A DNA stretch of 64,000 nt from Venenivibrio stagnispumantis. Its GTDB lineage: Bacteria; Aquificota; Aquificia; Aquificales; Hydrogenothermaceae. Made by a program: the position numbers and the translations under genes. Shown here piece after piece: positions 9,654 to 17,801 of this stretch (the stretch's first letter is position 1; each line of letters begins with the position of its first letter). The notes under the pieces are model-generated. The model did not search any database. It saw only the letters and a list, made by a program, of their open reading frames with translations, and had not been told where the DNA came from. The DNA lies in contig NZ_FXTX01000005.1 of NCBI RefSeq assembly GCF_900182795.1, positions 1-64,000 of the forward strand. Reading direction: 5' to 3'.

Positions 9654-9939
9654 TTACAGCTTCTGAGTATATATGTCTTTTTAGTTCTTTCCTTACTGCT
9701 TCTTTTATAACAAGGTCAACTTTCAAACCAAATAAATCTTCCAAATAAAATTTTAATCCCATATAATTTCTAAAACTCTTTTTTCCTTTCTCAAACTCTA
9801 CAAGAATATCAATATCACTTTTTGGAGTTTGCTCTCCTCTAACATAAGAACCAAAAATATATAGATTTTTCACACCGTATTTTTCTTTTATCTCCGGCAT
9901 TCTTTCTTTCAAAGTTTGCTTTATTTCCTGTAAATTCAT
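9646..9939 (-). CDS. mntA: MNT nucleotidyltransferase antitoxin MntA
   Basis: Minimal nucleotidyltransferase, antitoxin partner of HepT. 97 residues with the complete G-S-x10-D-x-D motif (Gly30, Ser31, Asp42, Asp44 in GSYVRGEQTPKSDIDILV) that marks catalytically competent MntA, so AMPylation of the HepT tyrosine is expected by homology. It is the first gene of the pair, transcribed leftwards away from the CRISPR leader. Upstream, the 9940-10000 stretch is AT-rich without an evident consensus promoter. Confidence 0.93.
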   Translation of the reverse strand: MNLQEIKQTLKERMPEIKEKYGVKNLYIFGSYVRGEQTPKSDIDILVEFEKGKKSFRNYMGLKFYLEDLFGLKVDLVIKEAVRKELKRHIYSEAVNV

Positions 9940-10270
9940 CTTTATTCCATTTTTAAGAGTATTTATATAAAAATAATTCTAAAAACTTATTTATTCAAAT
10001 TTAATCTTATTAGGGCTTAAATCTTTGCTTAATATTAAATTTCTCCAATTTTTTATGATTATAAAAATTATAAAAAATTCTTTGAAAATCTGCAAACGGA
10101 TTTTTTAGAAAAAAAATTTGAGTCCGTCGATGTAGATTTTTCAGGGCTAATTGAGACAAAATCTCATAGGAAAAAACGGTAAAAATTGGGAGTTTAGCTT
10201 AGAGTATCAAGGATTTGTCGATGTCCGGTATTTTTTGCAAGATTGGAGGTCGACTGAAAATAAACTCAAT

Positions 10271-10299
10271 TTGACAGAAATAAATTTGTGTATTATGAT
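10271..10299 (+). promoter_or_regulatory. probable pre-crRNA promoter in the CRISPR leader
   Basis: TTGACA (10271-10276), 17 bases, TATGAT (10294-10299): a consensus -35 and a 5-of-6 -10 at ideal spacing, pointing into the array 61 bases away. A TATAAT overlapping the -10 at 10299-10304 has a 22-base spacing and is less likely. Expected transcript start is about 10306, just before the hairpin at 10311. Confidence 0.7.
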
Positions 10300-10310
10300 A
10301 TAATATAGAT

Positions 10311-10331
10311 AAGTAATTACAAGCATTACTT
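10311..10331 (+). repeat. 7-bp inverted repeat in CRISPR leader
   Basis: AAGTAAT, 7 bases, ATTACTT: a perfect short inverted repeat 29 bases before the first CRISPR repeat, located at the expected 5' end of the leader transcript. It could be a protein site or an RNA hairpin; the stem is AT-only apart from one G-C pair and would be weak as RNA. Confidence 0.45.
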
Positions 10332-10360
10332 GGCAATAAAATAGGATATAAAATTTCGGG

Positions 10361-10794
10361 GTTTGTAGCGTGCCTATGAGGAGTTGAAACTATACTTCTT
10401 CTCATTTTCGGTAGAAATAATATTTTTCGTTTGTAGCGTGCCTATGAGGAGTTGAAACTATTTTTCTTTTATGAAGCTTCCTTTTACCATTTTTTGTTTG
10501 TAGCGTGCCTATGAGGAGTTGAAACGCCTGACACATAACCAAAAAATCAGATACATCAAGAGTTTGTAGCGTGCCTATGAGGAGTTGAAACATTGTTTTT
10601 CATACATTTCTCTTTCTTTTTCTCTTTGTTTGTAGCGTGCCTATGAGGAGTTGAAACAGAAACAAACTTGGGCTTACACAGGAAGAATTTGCACAGAGTT
10701 TGTAGCGTGCCTATGAGGAGTTGAAACTACCTTCTAATATTTTGAAAAATACTTGATAAAACACGTTTGTAGCGTGCCTATGAGGAGTTGAAGT
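10361..10794 (+). CRISPR. CRISPR array, 7 repeats and 6 spacers, no cas genes in view
   Basis: Repeats of 30 bases start at 10361, 10429, 10496, 10562, 10628, 10698 and 10765. The first six are identical, beginning GTTTGTAGCG and ending GAGTTGAAAC; the seventh ends AAGT instead of AAAC, marking it as the leader-distal repeat. Spacers are 38, 37, 36, 36, 40 and 37 bases. Orientation is plus: the terminal repeat is degenerate on the right, GTTGAAAC at the 3' end would give the usual 8-base crRNA handle of type I-B/III systems, and a promoter lies on the left. The effector class is inferred from the repeat only. Confidence 0.98.
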
Positions 10795-10945
10795 CTGTCA
10801 AATGTTTTTATGTGGAAGGATATTTCAATGTTTCTCAAAAAATCTACTTTTTCCTTATTATCTTTTTAAATTCTAAAAAATATCTGCCAAACTTTGCTTT
10901 CTGTATGATATAATTTTTTAAGTTTAATTTTTTGAGGTAATTTTT

Positions 10946-11578
10946 ATGGAAAAAGAAAAACTCCCTTTGGAAAAAGATGTTGATATAGAGCTTGAATATA
11001 AGCTTTACTCTATTTACGATAAAATAAAAAAGCATTGGAAAATTTTCTTAGGATTAGTCATAACGCTTTTTGTTATAACAGCAATCTTTTATTATCTCAA
11101 AGAACAGAAAGAAGAAAAATATCAAAAAGCAACAGTCTTACTTTCTCAAATATCAGATAAATTATTCTCAAAAGATTATGAAAATGCAAAAAAATTAATT
11201 TCAGATTTTGAGAAAAAATATGCAGATACAGATATTTATAAAGTAGTTCTTGCTTACAAAATAATTATTAACAACGAAGAAGGAAAGATAGATAAAACAG
11301 ATGCAGAAAAACTTAAAAATTTATTAAAAACAGATTTAAAATCTAATATTACAGAATATTTAGCTTACAGCTATTATAAAGAAGGAAAAATCAATGAAGC
11401 AATTTCTCTACTTGACACCATAAAACAAGAAAACAATAATTATCTGTCAGCCGGTCTTTTGAAAGCTTTTATATTACAAAAAGAAGGAAAAGAAGCAGAA
11501 GCAAAAAATATATTTACACAAATTAAAGATAACAAAAAATACAATTATTTCTCAGTTATAGCAAGAGAAAATTTATAA
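10946..11578 (+). CDS. membrane-anchored TPR-like protein (YfgM-like)
   Basis: 210 residues: a charged N-terminal tail, one transmembrane segment at about 32-52 (WKIFLGLVITLFVITAIFYY), then helical repeats with a YSYYKEGKINEAISLLD unit and an AFILQKEGKEAEAKNIF unit. This resembles the YfgM family (single-pass, periplasmic TPR domain) but identity is not certain. Ribosome site GAGG 9 bases before ATG. It heads a tight cluster with purC, galU, rsmA, DUF503, rbfA and sppA; a TATAAT at 10909-10914 may be its -10, without a good -35. Confidence 0.72.
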   Translation: MEKEKLPLEKDVDIELEYKLYSIYDKIKKHWKIFLGLVITLFVITAIFYYLKEQKEEKYQKATVLLSQISDKLFSKDYENAKKLISDFEKKYADTDIYKVVLAYKIIINNEEGKIDKTDAEKLKNLLKTDLKSNITEYLAYSYYKEGKINEAISLLDTIKQENNNYLSAGLLKAFILQKEGKEAEAKNIFTQIKDNKKYNYFSVIARENL

Positions 11579-11591
11579 GAGAGGTAAGATA

Positions 11592-12299
11592 ATGGAAAAA
11601 AAAGAAAAATTGTATGAAGGAAAAGCTAAAATCGTTTATGCTACAGATGAAAAAGATAAAGTTATTGTATATTTTAAAGATGAAGCAACAGCATTTAATG
11701 CCCAAAAAAAAGATGTAATAGAAGGAAAAGGAATATTAAATAACAAAATATCTTCTTTATTTTTTCAATTGTTAGAAAAAAATAATATTCCAACCCATTT
11801 CATAAAACAGTTATCTGATAGGGAAATGCTTACTTATCATGTAAAGATAATACCAATTGAAGTAGTTGTAAGAAATATAGCCACCGGTAGCATAGTAAAA
11901 AGGCTTGGCATATCGGAAAAAACAGAATTTAATCCACCACTTATAGAATTTTATCTAAAAAATGATGCATTGGGCGACCCTATTATATGTTATGAGCATA
12001 TAATAGCATTAAATCTTACAACAGATGAAGATATAAAAATAATAAAAGATTTAGCTTTAAGGGTAAATAAAGTTTTAAGGGAGTTTGTAGAAAAAGCTAA
12101 TATTATACTTGTTGATTTTAAATTGGAATTTGGTAAAAAAGAAGATGGAACGATAGTAGTAGCAGATGAAATATCACCGGATACATGCAGATTTTGGGAT
12201 AAAGAAACCGGTGAAAGAATGGATAAAGATAGATTTAGATTAAACCTTGGAGATTTAACAAAATATTACGAGGAAGTATTAAAAAGAATTGAAAAATAA
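11592..12299 (+). CDS. purC: SAICAR synthase
   Basis: Phosphoribosylaminoimidazole-succinocarboxamide synthase of purine synthesis, joining CAIR with aspartate using ATP. 235 residues, the standard length of the bacterial single-domain form. Motifs: LYEGKAKIVYAT at the start, FKDEATAFNAQKK, VVVRNIATGSIVKRLG, and DEISPDTCRFWD near the end. Starts 13 bases after the TPR protein gene with GAGG upstream; no other pur gene is nearby. Confidence 0.96.
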   Translation: MEKKEKLYEGKAKIVYATDEKDKVIVYFKDEATAFNAQKKDVIEGKGILNNKISSLFFQLLEKNNIPTHFIKQLSDREMLTYHVKIIPIEVVVRNIATGSIVKRLGISEKTEFNPPLIEFYLKNDALGDPIICYEHIIALNLTTDEDIKIIKDLALRVNKVLREFVEKANIILVDFKLEFGKKEDGTIVVADEISPDTCRFWDKETGERMDKDRFRLNLGDLTKYYEEVLKRIEK

Positions 12300-12313
12300 A
12301 TGGGAGGATGCCT

Positions 12314-13180
12314 GTGAAAAAAGTTAGGAAAGCAGTTATTCCGGTAGCCGGTTTTGGAACAAGATTTTTACCGGCTACAAAATCTTCCCCAAAAGAGATG
12401 ATGCCTCTTGTTGATAGACCTATTATTCATTATATAGTTGAAGAAGCGGTAAATTCCGGCATAGATACTATAATCTTTGTGACAGGAAGACATAAAAGGT
12501 CAATAGAAGATTATTTTGATTACACACCGGAACTTGAAAATGTTCTTTTAAAATCAGGTAAGAAAGAATATATAGAAATGCTTAGACAAATTAGTAATAT
12601 GGCAGATTTTGTTTATATAAGACAAAAAGAACAAAAAGGTCTTGGAGATGCAGTATATACTGCTCATGCACTTATAGGAGATGAACCGTTTGCAGTTTTA
12701 CTCGGAGATGAGATTATAAAAAATCCTCAAAATCCAGCAATAAAACAACTAATAGATATATATTATAAATTTGGAAAATCTGTAATTGGCACAATAGAAG
12801 TGCCAAAAGAAGAAGTTTCTAAATATGGAATAATAAGTGGAAAAGAGATAGAAAAAGGACTTAAATTGGTGGATACATTAATAGAAAAACCATCTATTGA
12901 AGAGGCTCCTTCTACATCAGCAATAGTAGGAAGATATGTATTAACTCCGCAGATAATGGATGCATTAAAAGAAACAAAACCGGGAAAAGGTGGAGAAATA
13001 CAGCTTACAGATGCATTAATGTTATTACGCCAATCAGAAGTGATATATGCAAAAGATATTGAAGGGAAAAGACATGATACAGGAAATAAGATAGGATATA
13101 TCAAAGCTTTAATAGATTTTGCCCTTGAAAGAGAAGATATTAAAGATGAAGTAAGAAAGATATTAGAGGAATATTGTTGA
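12314..13180 (+). CDS. galU: UTP-glucose-1-phosphate uridylyltransferase
   Basis: Makes UDP-glucose. Nucleotidyltransferase signature AGFGTRFLPATKSSPKEMMP close to the N-terminus, IEDYFDYTPELE, and EKPSIEEAPSTSAIVGRYV are all GalU features. I start at GTG 12314: GGGAGG ends one base before the in-frame ATG at 12308, too close to use, but is 6 bases before the GTG. About 288 residues. It ends inside the start of rsmA. Together with rfbA it gives the cell two separate routes from glucose-1-phosphate. Confidence 0.95.
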   Translation: MKKVRKAVIPVAGFGTRFLPATKSSPKEMMPLVDRPIIHYIVEEAVNSGIDTIIFVTGRHKRSIEDYFDYTPELENVLLKSGKKEYIEMLRQISNMADFVYIRQKEQKGLGDAVYTAHALIGDEPFAVLLGDEIIKNPQNPAIKQLIDIYYKFGKSVIGTIEVPKEEVSKYGIISGKEIEKGLKLVDTLIEKPSIEEAPSTSAIVGRYVLTPQIMDALKETKPGKGGEIQLTDALMLLRQSEVIYAKDIEGKRHDTGNKIGYIKALIDFALEREDIKDEVRKILEEYC

Positions 13181-13944
13181 GTTTTAAAACAAAAAAACAT
13201 CTTGGACAACATCTTCTGATTGCAGAAGGTATATTAGAAAAAATTGTAGAATTTGCAAATATTACACAAGATGATATAGTTGTAGAAATTGGAGTAGGAA
13301 CCGGAAATCTAACAGAAAAATTACTACAAAAAAAACCGGCTATATTGTATGGAATAGAGATAGATGAAACAGCTTATAAGATTATAGAAGAAAGATTTAA
13401 AGATTATCAAAACTTTATCTTGATAAAATCTGATTTTTTTGATGTAAATCTTTTTGAAATTGCTAAAGATAAAAAGATAAAACTAATAGGAAATCTTCCT
13501 TATAATGTTGCATCATTAATATTAGTAAATATTGTTTTTTATAAAGATATAATAAAAAATGCAGTTTTTATGGTTCAAAAAGAAGTTGCAGAAAAATTAA
13601 TTGCAAAACCAAAATCCAAAGATTACACATTTTTATCTGTATTTATTCAATCATTTTTCAAAGTAGAATATCTTATGAGTGTCCCTGCAAGATTTTTTTC
13701 TCCACCACCGAAAGTAACATCAGCAGTAATAAAATTAACTCCAATTGAAAATAAAGATATACAGGATATAAAGGCATATAAAAGGTTTGTTTCAGAAATA
13801 TTTGCAAACAGAAGAAGAATGCTCAGAACAAAGATAGATACAGAAATCTTACAAAAGGCAAATATAAAAGAAACAGCAAGGGTTGAAGAATTATCTATTG
13901 AAGATATAAAAAATCTGTTTAAAATATATAAGCAAAATTTTTAA
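13177..13944 (+). CDS. rsmA: 16S rRNA dimethyladenosine transferase RsmA (KsgA)
   Basis: Dimethylates A1518 and A1519 in 16S rRNA helix 45. Contains KKHLGQHLL, the SAM loop VEIGVGTGNLTEKLL, the catalytic NLPYNVAS and ARFFSPPPKVTSAVIKL. Two TTG codons (13174 and 13177) can start it; 13177 sits 6 bases after GAGGA and overlaps the galU stop (TTGA), so I prefer it. About 255 residues, normal size. Confidence 0.95.
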   Translation: MSFKTKKHLGQHLLIAEGILEKIVEFANITQDDIVVEIGVGTGNLTEKLLQKKPAILYGIEIDETAYKIIEERFKDYQNFILIKSDFFDVNLFEIAKDKKIKLIGNLPYNVASLILVNIVFYKDIIKNAVFMVQKEVAEKLIAKPKSKDYTFLSVFIQSFFKVEYLMSVPARFFSPPPKVTSAVIKLTPIENKDIQDIKAYKRFVSEIFANRRRMLRTKIDTEILQKANIKETARVEELSIEDIKNLFKIYKQNF

Positions 13945-13959
13945 ATTTTATAGGTAAAG

Positions 13960-14241
13960 ATGGTAATAGGGAATATTTTGCTTGATATTTTTATTTCAGA
14001 TGCAGGCTCATTAAAAGAAAAAAGAATGGTTATAAAATCTCTTAAAGAAAAATTAAGAAATAGATTTAATGTTTCGGTAGCAGAAGTAGGTAGCCACGAT
14101 TTGTGGCAAAGTAGTCAGATAGCAGTTGTATTTGTAACAAATGATAGAAAAGAAGCAGATAAAACATTTCAATTTATTACTAATTTTTTAGATGAAAATT
14201 TTCCGGATTTACATATAAATATACATAAAGAAATTTATTAA
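13960..14241 (+). CDS. DUF503 family protein (YlxP-like)
   Basis: 93 residues with the family's pattern GNILLDIFISDAGSLKEKRM, VIKSLKEKLRNRFNVSVAEVG and DLWQSSQIAVVFV. Ribosome-associated YlxP-type proteins of this family often sit beside rbfA, as here (18 bases before rbfA). The molecular role is not established; a link with small-subunit maturation is suggested by the neighbours rsmA and rbfA. Confidence 0.88.
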   Translation: MVIGNILLDIFISDAGSLKEKRMVIKSLKEKLRNRFNVSVAEVGSHDLWQSSQIAVVFVTNDRKEADKTFQFITNFLDENFPDLHINIHKEIY

Positions 14242-14259
14242 AAAAGGTGATGGTGAAAA

Positions 14260-14553
14260 ATGAGAGAAAAAACCCATAGAATGGAAAAAGTTAATATGAT
14301 GTTAAGAAAAGAGATAAGTGATATTATATTTGAAGAATATCAAACTCCAAAAGATAATTTAATTACGGTTTTAAATGTTGATACAAAAGCAGATTTAAGT
14401 TCAGCAGAGATTTATATATCTGTTTTAAAAAATGAAGAATCGGTTATAGATGATTTAAATAAAATAAGCGGACATATCAGATATATTCTTGGTAAGAAAG
14501 TTAGAATTAAAAAAATACCTAAGCTAATCTTCAAAAAAGGATATGCAGTATGA
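14260..14553 (+). CDS. rbfA: ribosome-binding factor A
   Basis: Late 30S maturation factor with a KH-like fold. 97 residues, slightly shorter than usual, opening with RMEKVNMMLRKEISDII and containing VLNVDTKADLSSAEIYISV and IRYILGKKVRIKKIPKLIF, which fit RbfA. It overlaps sppA by 4 bases at its end (ATGA). It follows DUF503 in a run of translation-related genes. Confidence 0.92.
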   Translation: MREKTHRMEKVNMMLRKEISDIIFEEYQTPKDNLITVLNVDTKADLSSAEIYISVLKNEESVIDDLNKISGHIRYILGKKVRIKKIPKLIFKKGYAV

Positions 14554-15371
14554 AAAAGAAAATTCTGATAGGACTTGGATTAATTTTATTTATATTCTAT
14601 CTAATTTCCGGATATATTTACTCAAAATCTCCTAAGATTGCTTTAATTAGTATAGATGGAGTTATCAGTGAATATGTAGATATATTAAATCTTATTGAAG
14701 AGGCAAAAAAAGATAATTCAATAAAAGCAGTAGTTATTAAAGTAGATAGTCCAGGTGGAGCAGTAGGTGCTTCTCAGGAGATTTACAGAGCAATAGAAAA
14801 ATTAAGAGAAAAGAAACCGGTTATAGTCTCTATGGGTAATGTGGCTGCTTCCGGTGGTTATTATATATCTGCACCGGCAAATATTATATATGCAAATCCG
14901 GGAACAATAACCGGTAGCATAGGAGTAATAATTCAACAAGTAGATGCATCTGAAATTTTAAACAAAATAGGGATAAAAATAAACAATATCAAAAGCGGAG
15001 AGAACAAAGATATACTCTATCCTAATAAACCTCTAACACCAGAGCAAAAAGCTTTACTACAACAAACCGTTTTAGATGTATATAATCAATTTTTAGATGC
15101 TATTGTAAAATATAGAAAGATAGACAGAAATATTTTAATAAAATATGCAGATGGTAGAATATTTAGCGGAAAAGAAGCCCAAAAATTAGGATTGGTTGAT
15201 AAACTTGGAAATCTTCAAGATGCAATAGAAGAAGCAAAAAAATTGTCAAATGAAAAAGAGATAACCATAATTGAGTTAAAACCAAAAAAACCTTTGTTAG
15301 ATGAGCTTTTTAACTCTAAGCTCAGTTTATCAGAAGTAAAAAGTGGAATATATTATCTTTTTTCTTTTTGA
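14550..15371 (+). CDS. sppA: signal peptide peptidase SppA (S49 protease)
   Basis: Membrane-anchored serine protease degrading cleaved signal peptides. 273 residues, the short single-domain form. One N-terminal transmembrane segment (about 4-24), VDSPGGAVGAS (oxyanion part), nucleophile Ser101 in VAASGGYYISAPA and the general base Lys153 (ENKDILYP), matching the Ser/Lys dyad of the family. Last gene of the TPR-purC-galU-rsmA-DUF503-rbfA cluster. Confidence 0.94.
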   Translation: MKKKILIGLGLILFIFYLISGYIYSKSPKIALISIDGVISEYVDILNLIEEAKKDNSIKAVVIKVDSPGGAVGASQEIYRAIEKLREKKPVIVSMGNVAASGGYYISAPANIIYANPGTITGSIGVIIQQVDASEILNKIGIKINNIKSGENKDILYPNKPLTPEQKALLQQTVLDVYNQFLDAIVKYRKIDRNILIKYADGRIFSGKEAQKLGLVDKLGNLQDAIEEAKKLSNEKEITIIELKPKKPLLDELFNSKLSLSEVKSGIYYLFSF

Positions 15372-15443
15372 TGTGATATATCTCATAACAATGAATATGA
15401 ATAAAAGATATATTTTTATAAAATTAATTTAGGAGGTTTTGCC

Positions 15444-15791
15444 ATGCAACAAGCAACATTAGAATTTACAGTTACACCATCTGCTGCAAAAGAAATTAAA
15501 AGAATAGCAGATGAAAATGGAATCACAGATATAATTTTAAGAGTTAGAGTGGTTCCTGGTGGATGTTCCGGATTCCAATATGCTATGGGATTTGATGATG
15601 AGATTTCTGAAACAGACAAAGTAGTAGAAGCTGAAAATGGTGTAAAAGTAGTTATTGATGAATTTAGTGCACCATATATAAGAGGTGCTGTTCTTGATTA
15701 CGTAACAGATTTTATGGGTGGTGGATTTACAATTAAAAATCCTAATGCAGTAAGCTCTTGCGGTTGCGGAAACTCATTCTCTTGTGGTTAA
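15444..15791 (+). CDS. IscA/HesB-type iron-sulfur carrier
   Basis: A-type Fe-S carrier protein, 115 residues. The three ligand cysteines are Cys41 (PGGCSGFQY) and the CxC pair Cys106/Cys108 (SSCGCG), with an additional Cys114 near the very end. The ribosome site AGGAGG is strong. A monocistronic unit: 72 bases from sppA and followed at once by a terminator. Whether it acts as IscA, ErpA or SufA cannot be told from sequence alone. Confidence 0.93.
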   Translation: MQQATLEFTVTPSAAKEIKRIADENGITDIILRVRVVPGGCSGFQYAMGFDDEISETDKVVEAENGVKVVIDEFSAPYIRGAVLDYVTDFMGGGFTIKNPNAVSSCGCGNSFSCG

Positions 15792-15795
15792 TATA

Positions 15796-15822
15796 AAGAG
15801 GGGCTTTTGCCCCTTTTAATTT
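15796..15822 (+). terminator. rho-independent terminator after the IscA-type gene
   Basis: GGGGC (15800-15804), loop TTTT, GCCCC (15809-15813), extended by A-T pairs on both sides and followed by a TTTTAATTTTTATT run. It begins a few bases after the stop codon. Confidence 0.85.
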
Positions 15823-15964
15823 TTATTCTTTAAGTATCAATTTCTTCAAAAATCATTTTACTCTAAACATATCTATAAAATTTATCTTTAAAATTTCCTT
15901 AAAATCAACATCAAAATTTGTTATATAATAATTTTACATCAATTCCCAAGGAGGATAAATTTTT

Positions 15965-17005
15965 ATGTTTTTAGAGCATATTATAGGTTTTTTTTCTAAT
16001 GATATTGGTATAGACCTTGGAACAGCAAATACACTTGTATTTTTAAGAGGAAGAGGAATTGTTTTAGCCGAGCCATCTATCATAGCAATAGATAAATTAA
16101 ATAAAAAAATTATAGCCGTTGGTAAAGAAGCAAAAGATATGATAGGTAAAACCCCTGATACAATAGAGGTTATAAGACCATTAAAAGATGGGGTTATTGC
16201 TGATTTTGATACGACGCAGGCTATGCTTCAATATTTTATTAAAAAAGTTCATTCTAATATGTTTTTAACAAAAATATTAAAACCAAGACCAAGGGTAGTT
16301 GTAGGGGTTCCTTCCGGTATAACTACAGTAGAAAAAAGGGCAGTAATAGATGCAGCAAGACAGGCAGGAGCAAGGGAAGTATATTTAATAGCAGAGCCAA
16401 TGGCAGCAGCAATAGGTGCAGGATTGCCGATAGATGTTCCCGGTGGAAATATGATAGTAGATATTGGTGGTGGCACATCTGAAATAGCTGTTATATCTCT
16501 ATCAGGTATTGTTGTTTCTAACTCAATAAGAATAGCCGGTGATGAAATGACAGAAGCTATTATAAACTACCTAAAAAGAAATAATCATATTTTAATAGGA
16601 GAGCAAACAGCAGAAAATATAAAGATAACTCTTGGTTCTGCATATCCTTCTGAAAGAGATGAAAAAACAATGGAAATTAGAGGAAGGGATATGACCGGAA
16701 TGCCAAGAAGTATAACAATAACAGGAAGAGAAATAAGAGAAGCTTTAGAAGATGTAATTTCTTCTATAATAAATGCTGTTAAAACCACATTGGAAAGAAC
16801 ACCTCCTGAGCTTGCAGCAGATATTGTTGAAAGAGGTATTGTTCTGGCAGGTGGTGGCTCTTTAATTTATAAATTAGACCAAAGATTGAGAGATGAAACA
16901 AATTTACCGGTTGTTTACTGTGATGAGCCTCTAACTGCTGTTGCAAGAGGTATTGGTAAAGCTTTAAATAATATTGAGCTAATAAAAAGAGTATCTATGA
17001 AGTGA
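15965..17005 (+). CDS. mreB: rod-shape actin homologue MreB
   Basis: Bacterial actin organising lateral wall synthesis. 346 residues. Shows the phosphate-1 loop DIGIDLGTANTLVF, IAEPMAAAIGAGLP, the phosphate-2 loop MIVDIGGGTSEIAVIS and adenosine motif IVLAGGGSLIY. The N-terminal MFLEHIIGFFSN resembles the amphipathic membrane anchor of MreB. AGGAGG upstream; a TATAAT at 15924-15929 may be the -10 of the mreB-to-SNF2 operon. Confidence 0.97.
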   Translation: MFLEHIIGFFSNDIGIDLGTANTLVFLRGRGIVLAEPSIIAIDKLNKKIIAVGKEAKDMIGKTPDTIEVIRPLKDGVIADFDTTQAMLQYFIKKVHSNMFLTKILKPRPRVVVGVPSGITTVEKRAVIDAARQAGAREVYLIAEPMAAAIGAGLPIDVPGGNMIVDIGGGTSEIAVISLSGIVVSNSIRIAGDEMTEAIINYLKRNNHILIGEQTAENIKITLGSAYPSERDEKTMEIRGRDMTGMPRSITITGREIREALEDVISSIINAVKTTLERTPPELAADIVERGIVLAGGGSLIYKLDQRLRDETNLPVVYCDEPLTAVARGIGKALNNIELIKRVSMK

Positions 17006-17009
17006 TAGG

Positions 17010-17801
17010 TTGTATCTAAAAAAATTTTTTTATTTAGTCTTTATTATATTGGGTGTTGTAGGAATTTTATATTTAACTACATATTTGAAGACACCTTTTT
17101 TAGATATATTTTCTCCATTTTTTAAAATCAGCAGTTCTACTTTTGAATTTATAACCGATAATTTATCTTATTTAAAATCAAAGAAAGATTTAGAAGAAGA
17201 AAATAAATTATTAAAAAAGCAAGTTCAAATTTTAAATTTGGAAAAGATAAAAGCAAGACAGCTTGAAGTTGAAAATGAGGCTTTAAAAAAAGCTTTAAAT
17301 TTTGTCGGAGAAAAGCAGTTAAAAGATTTTGTTATTGCAAAGGTGATAGCTTTTTCTCCGGATAATTGGATAAATTCTATAATATTAAATGTTGGAGAAA
17401 AAGATGGTGTAAAAGAAGGAGATTTGGTTATTCAAGATGGATATTTAATAGGTATTTTATGGAAAGTAGGAAAATATAGCTCTTTTATATTAACAGTAGC
17501 AGATAAAGATTTTAAAATTACAGCAAGAACAAGAAAAACAGGAGAAATTGTTTATTATCAAGGATATAATCAATATTACGGCATACTAAAATATGCAAGA
17601 CCAGAACAGGATATAAGAATATCTGATATTATAGAAACTGCCGGAATGAATGAAACATCTTTAAATGGCATACCTATTGGTATTATAAGAGATATTTCTT
17701 TAGAAGAAGGAAGATTTTTTAAAGAGATAAAAATTAGACATTTTTTTAATCCTTATAAATTAGATTATTTAATAGTGCTGAAAAATAAGGAAATAAGATG
17801 A
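17010..17801 (+). CDS. mreC: rod-shape protein MreC
   Basis: Periplasmic scaffold of the elongasome. 263 residues: transmembrane segment at about 7-26, coiled coil rich in Leu/Glu/Lys at about 60-95, then the beta-barrel half with VIAFSPDNWINSIILNVGEKDG. It starts at TTG 17010, four bases after mreB stops, and ends overlapping fliR by 4 bases. No MreD gene follows; fliR takes that position. Confidence 0.93.
   Translation: MYLKKFFYLVFIILGVVGILYLTTYLKTPFLDIFSPFFKISSSTFEFITDNLSYLKSKKDLEEENKLLKKQVQILNLEKIKARQLEVENEALKKALNFVGEKQLKDFVIAKVIAFSPDNWINSIILNVGEKDGVKEGDLVIQDGYLIGILWKVGKYSSFILTVADKDFKITARTRKTGEIVYYQGYNQYYGILKYARPEQDIRISDIIETAGMNETSLNGIPIGIIRDISLEEGRFFKEIKIRHFFNPYKLDYLIVLKNKEIR

Larger units (their letters stand above)
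9940..10360. other. gene-free region, CRISPR leader on its right side
   Basis: A 421-base stretch without a plausible gene. Its left half is the upstream region of mntA. Its right half reads as the leader of the CRISPR array: a promoter at 10271-10299, a 7-bp inverted repeat at 10311-10331 and a purine/AT-rich run up to the first repeat. Two direct copies of GTCGATGT (10126-10133 and 10217-10224) and a third partial copy GGTCGACTG near 10249 stand out. Short stop-rich frames cross it; none looks coding. Confidence 0.6.

Noticed and set aside
10299-10304. TATAAT as -10 of the CRISPR promoter
   Set aside because: It is 22 bases from TTGACA; TATGAT at 10294 gives the ideal 17.
10199-10593. Minus-strand frames across the CRISPR array and leader
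   Set aside because: They repeat the CRISPR repeat in translation (for example VSTPHRHATN) and are artefacts of the array.
12763-13212. 149-residue minus-strand frame over galU
   Set aside because: Antisense shadow of galU, without ribosome site or known motifs.
9252-16000. cas genes near the array
   Set aside because: All neighbouring genes are identified as other functions; none resembles cas1, cas2, cas6 or effector genes.
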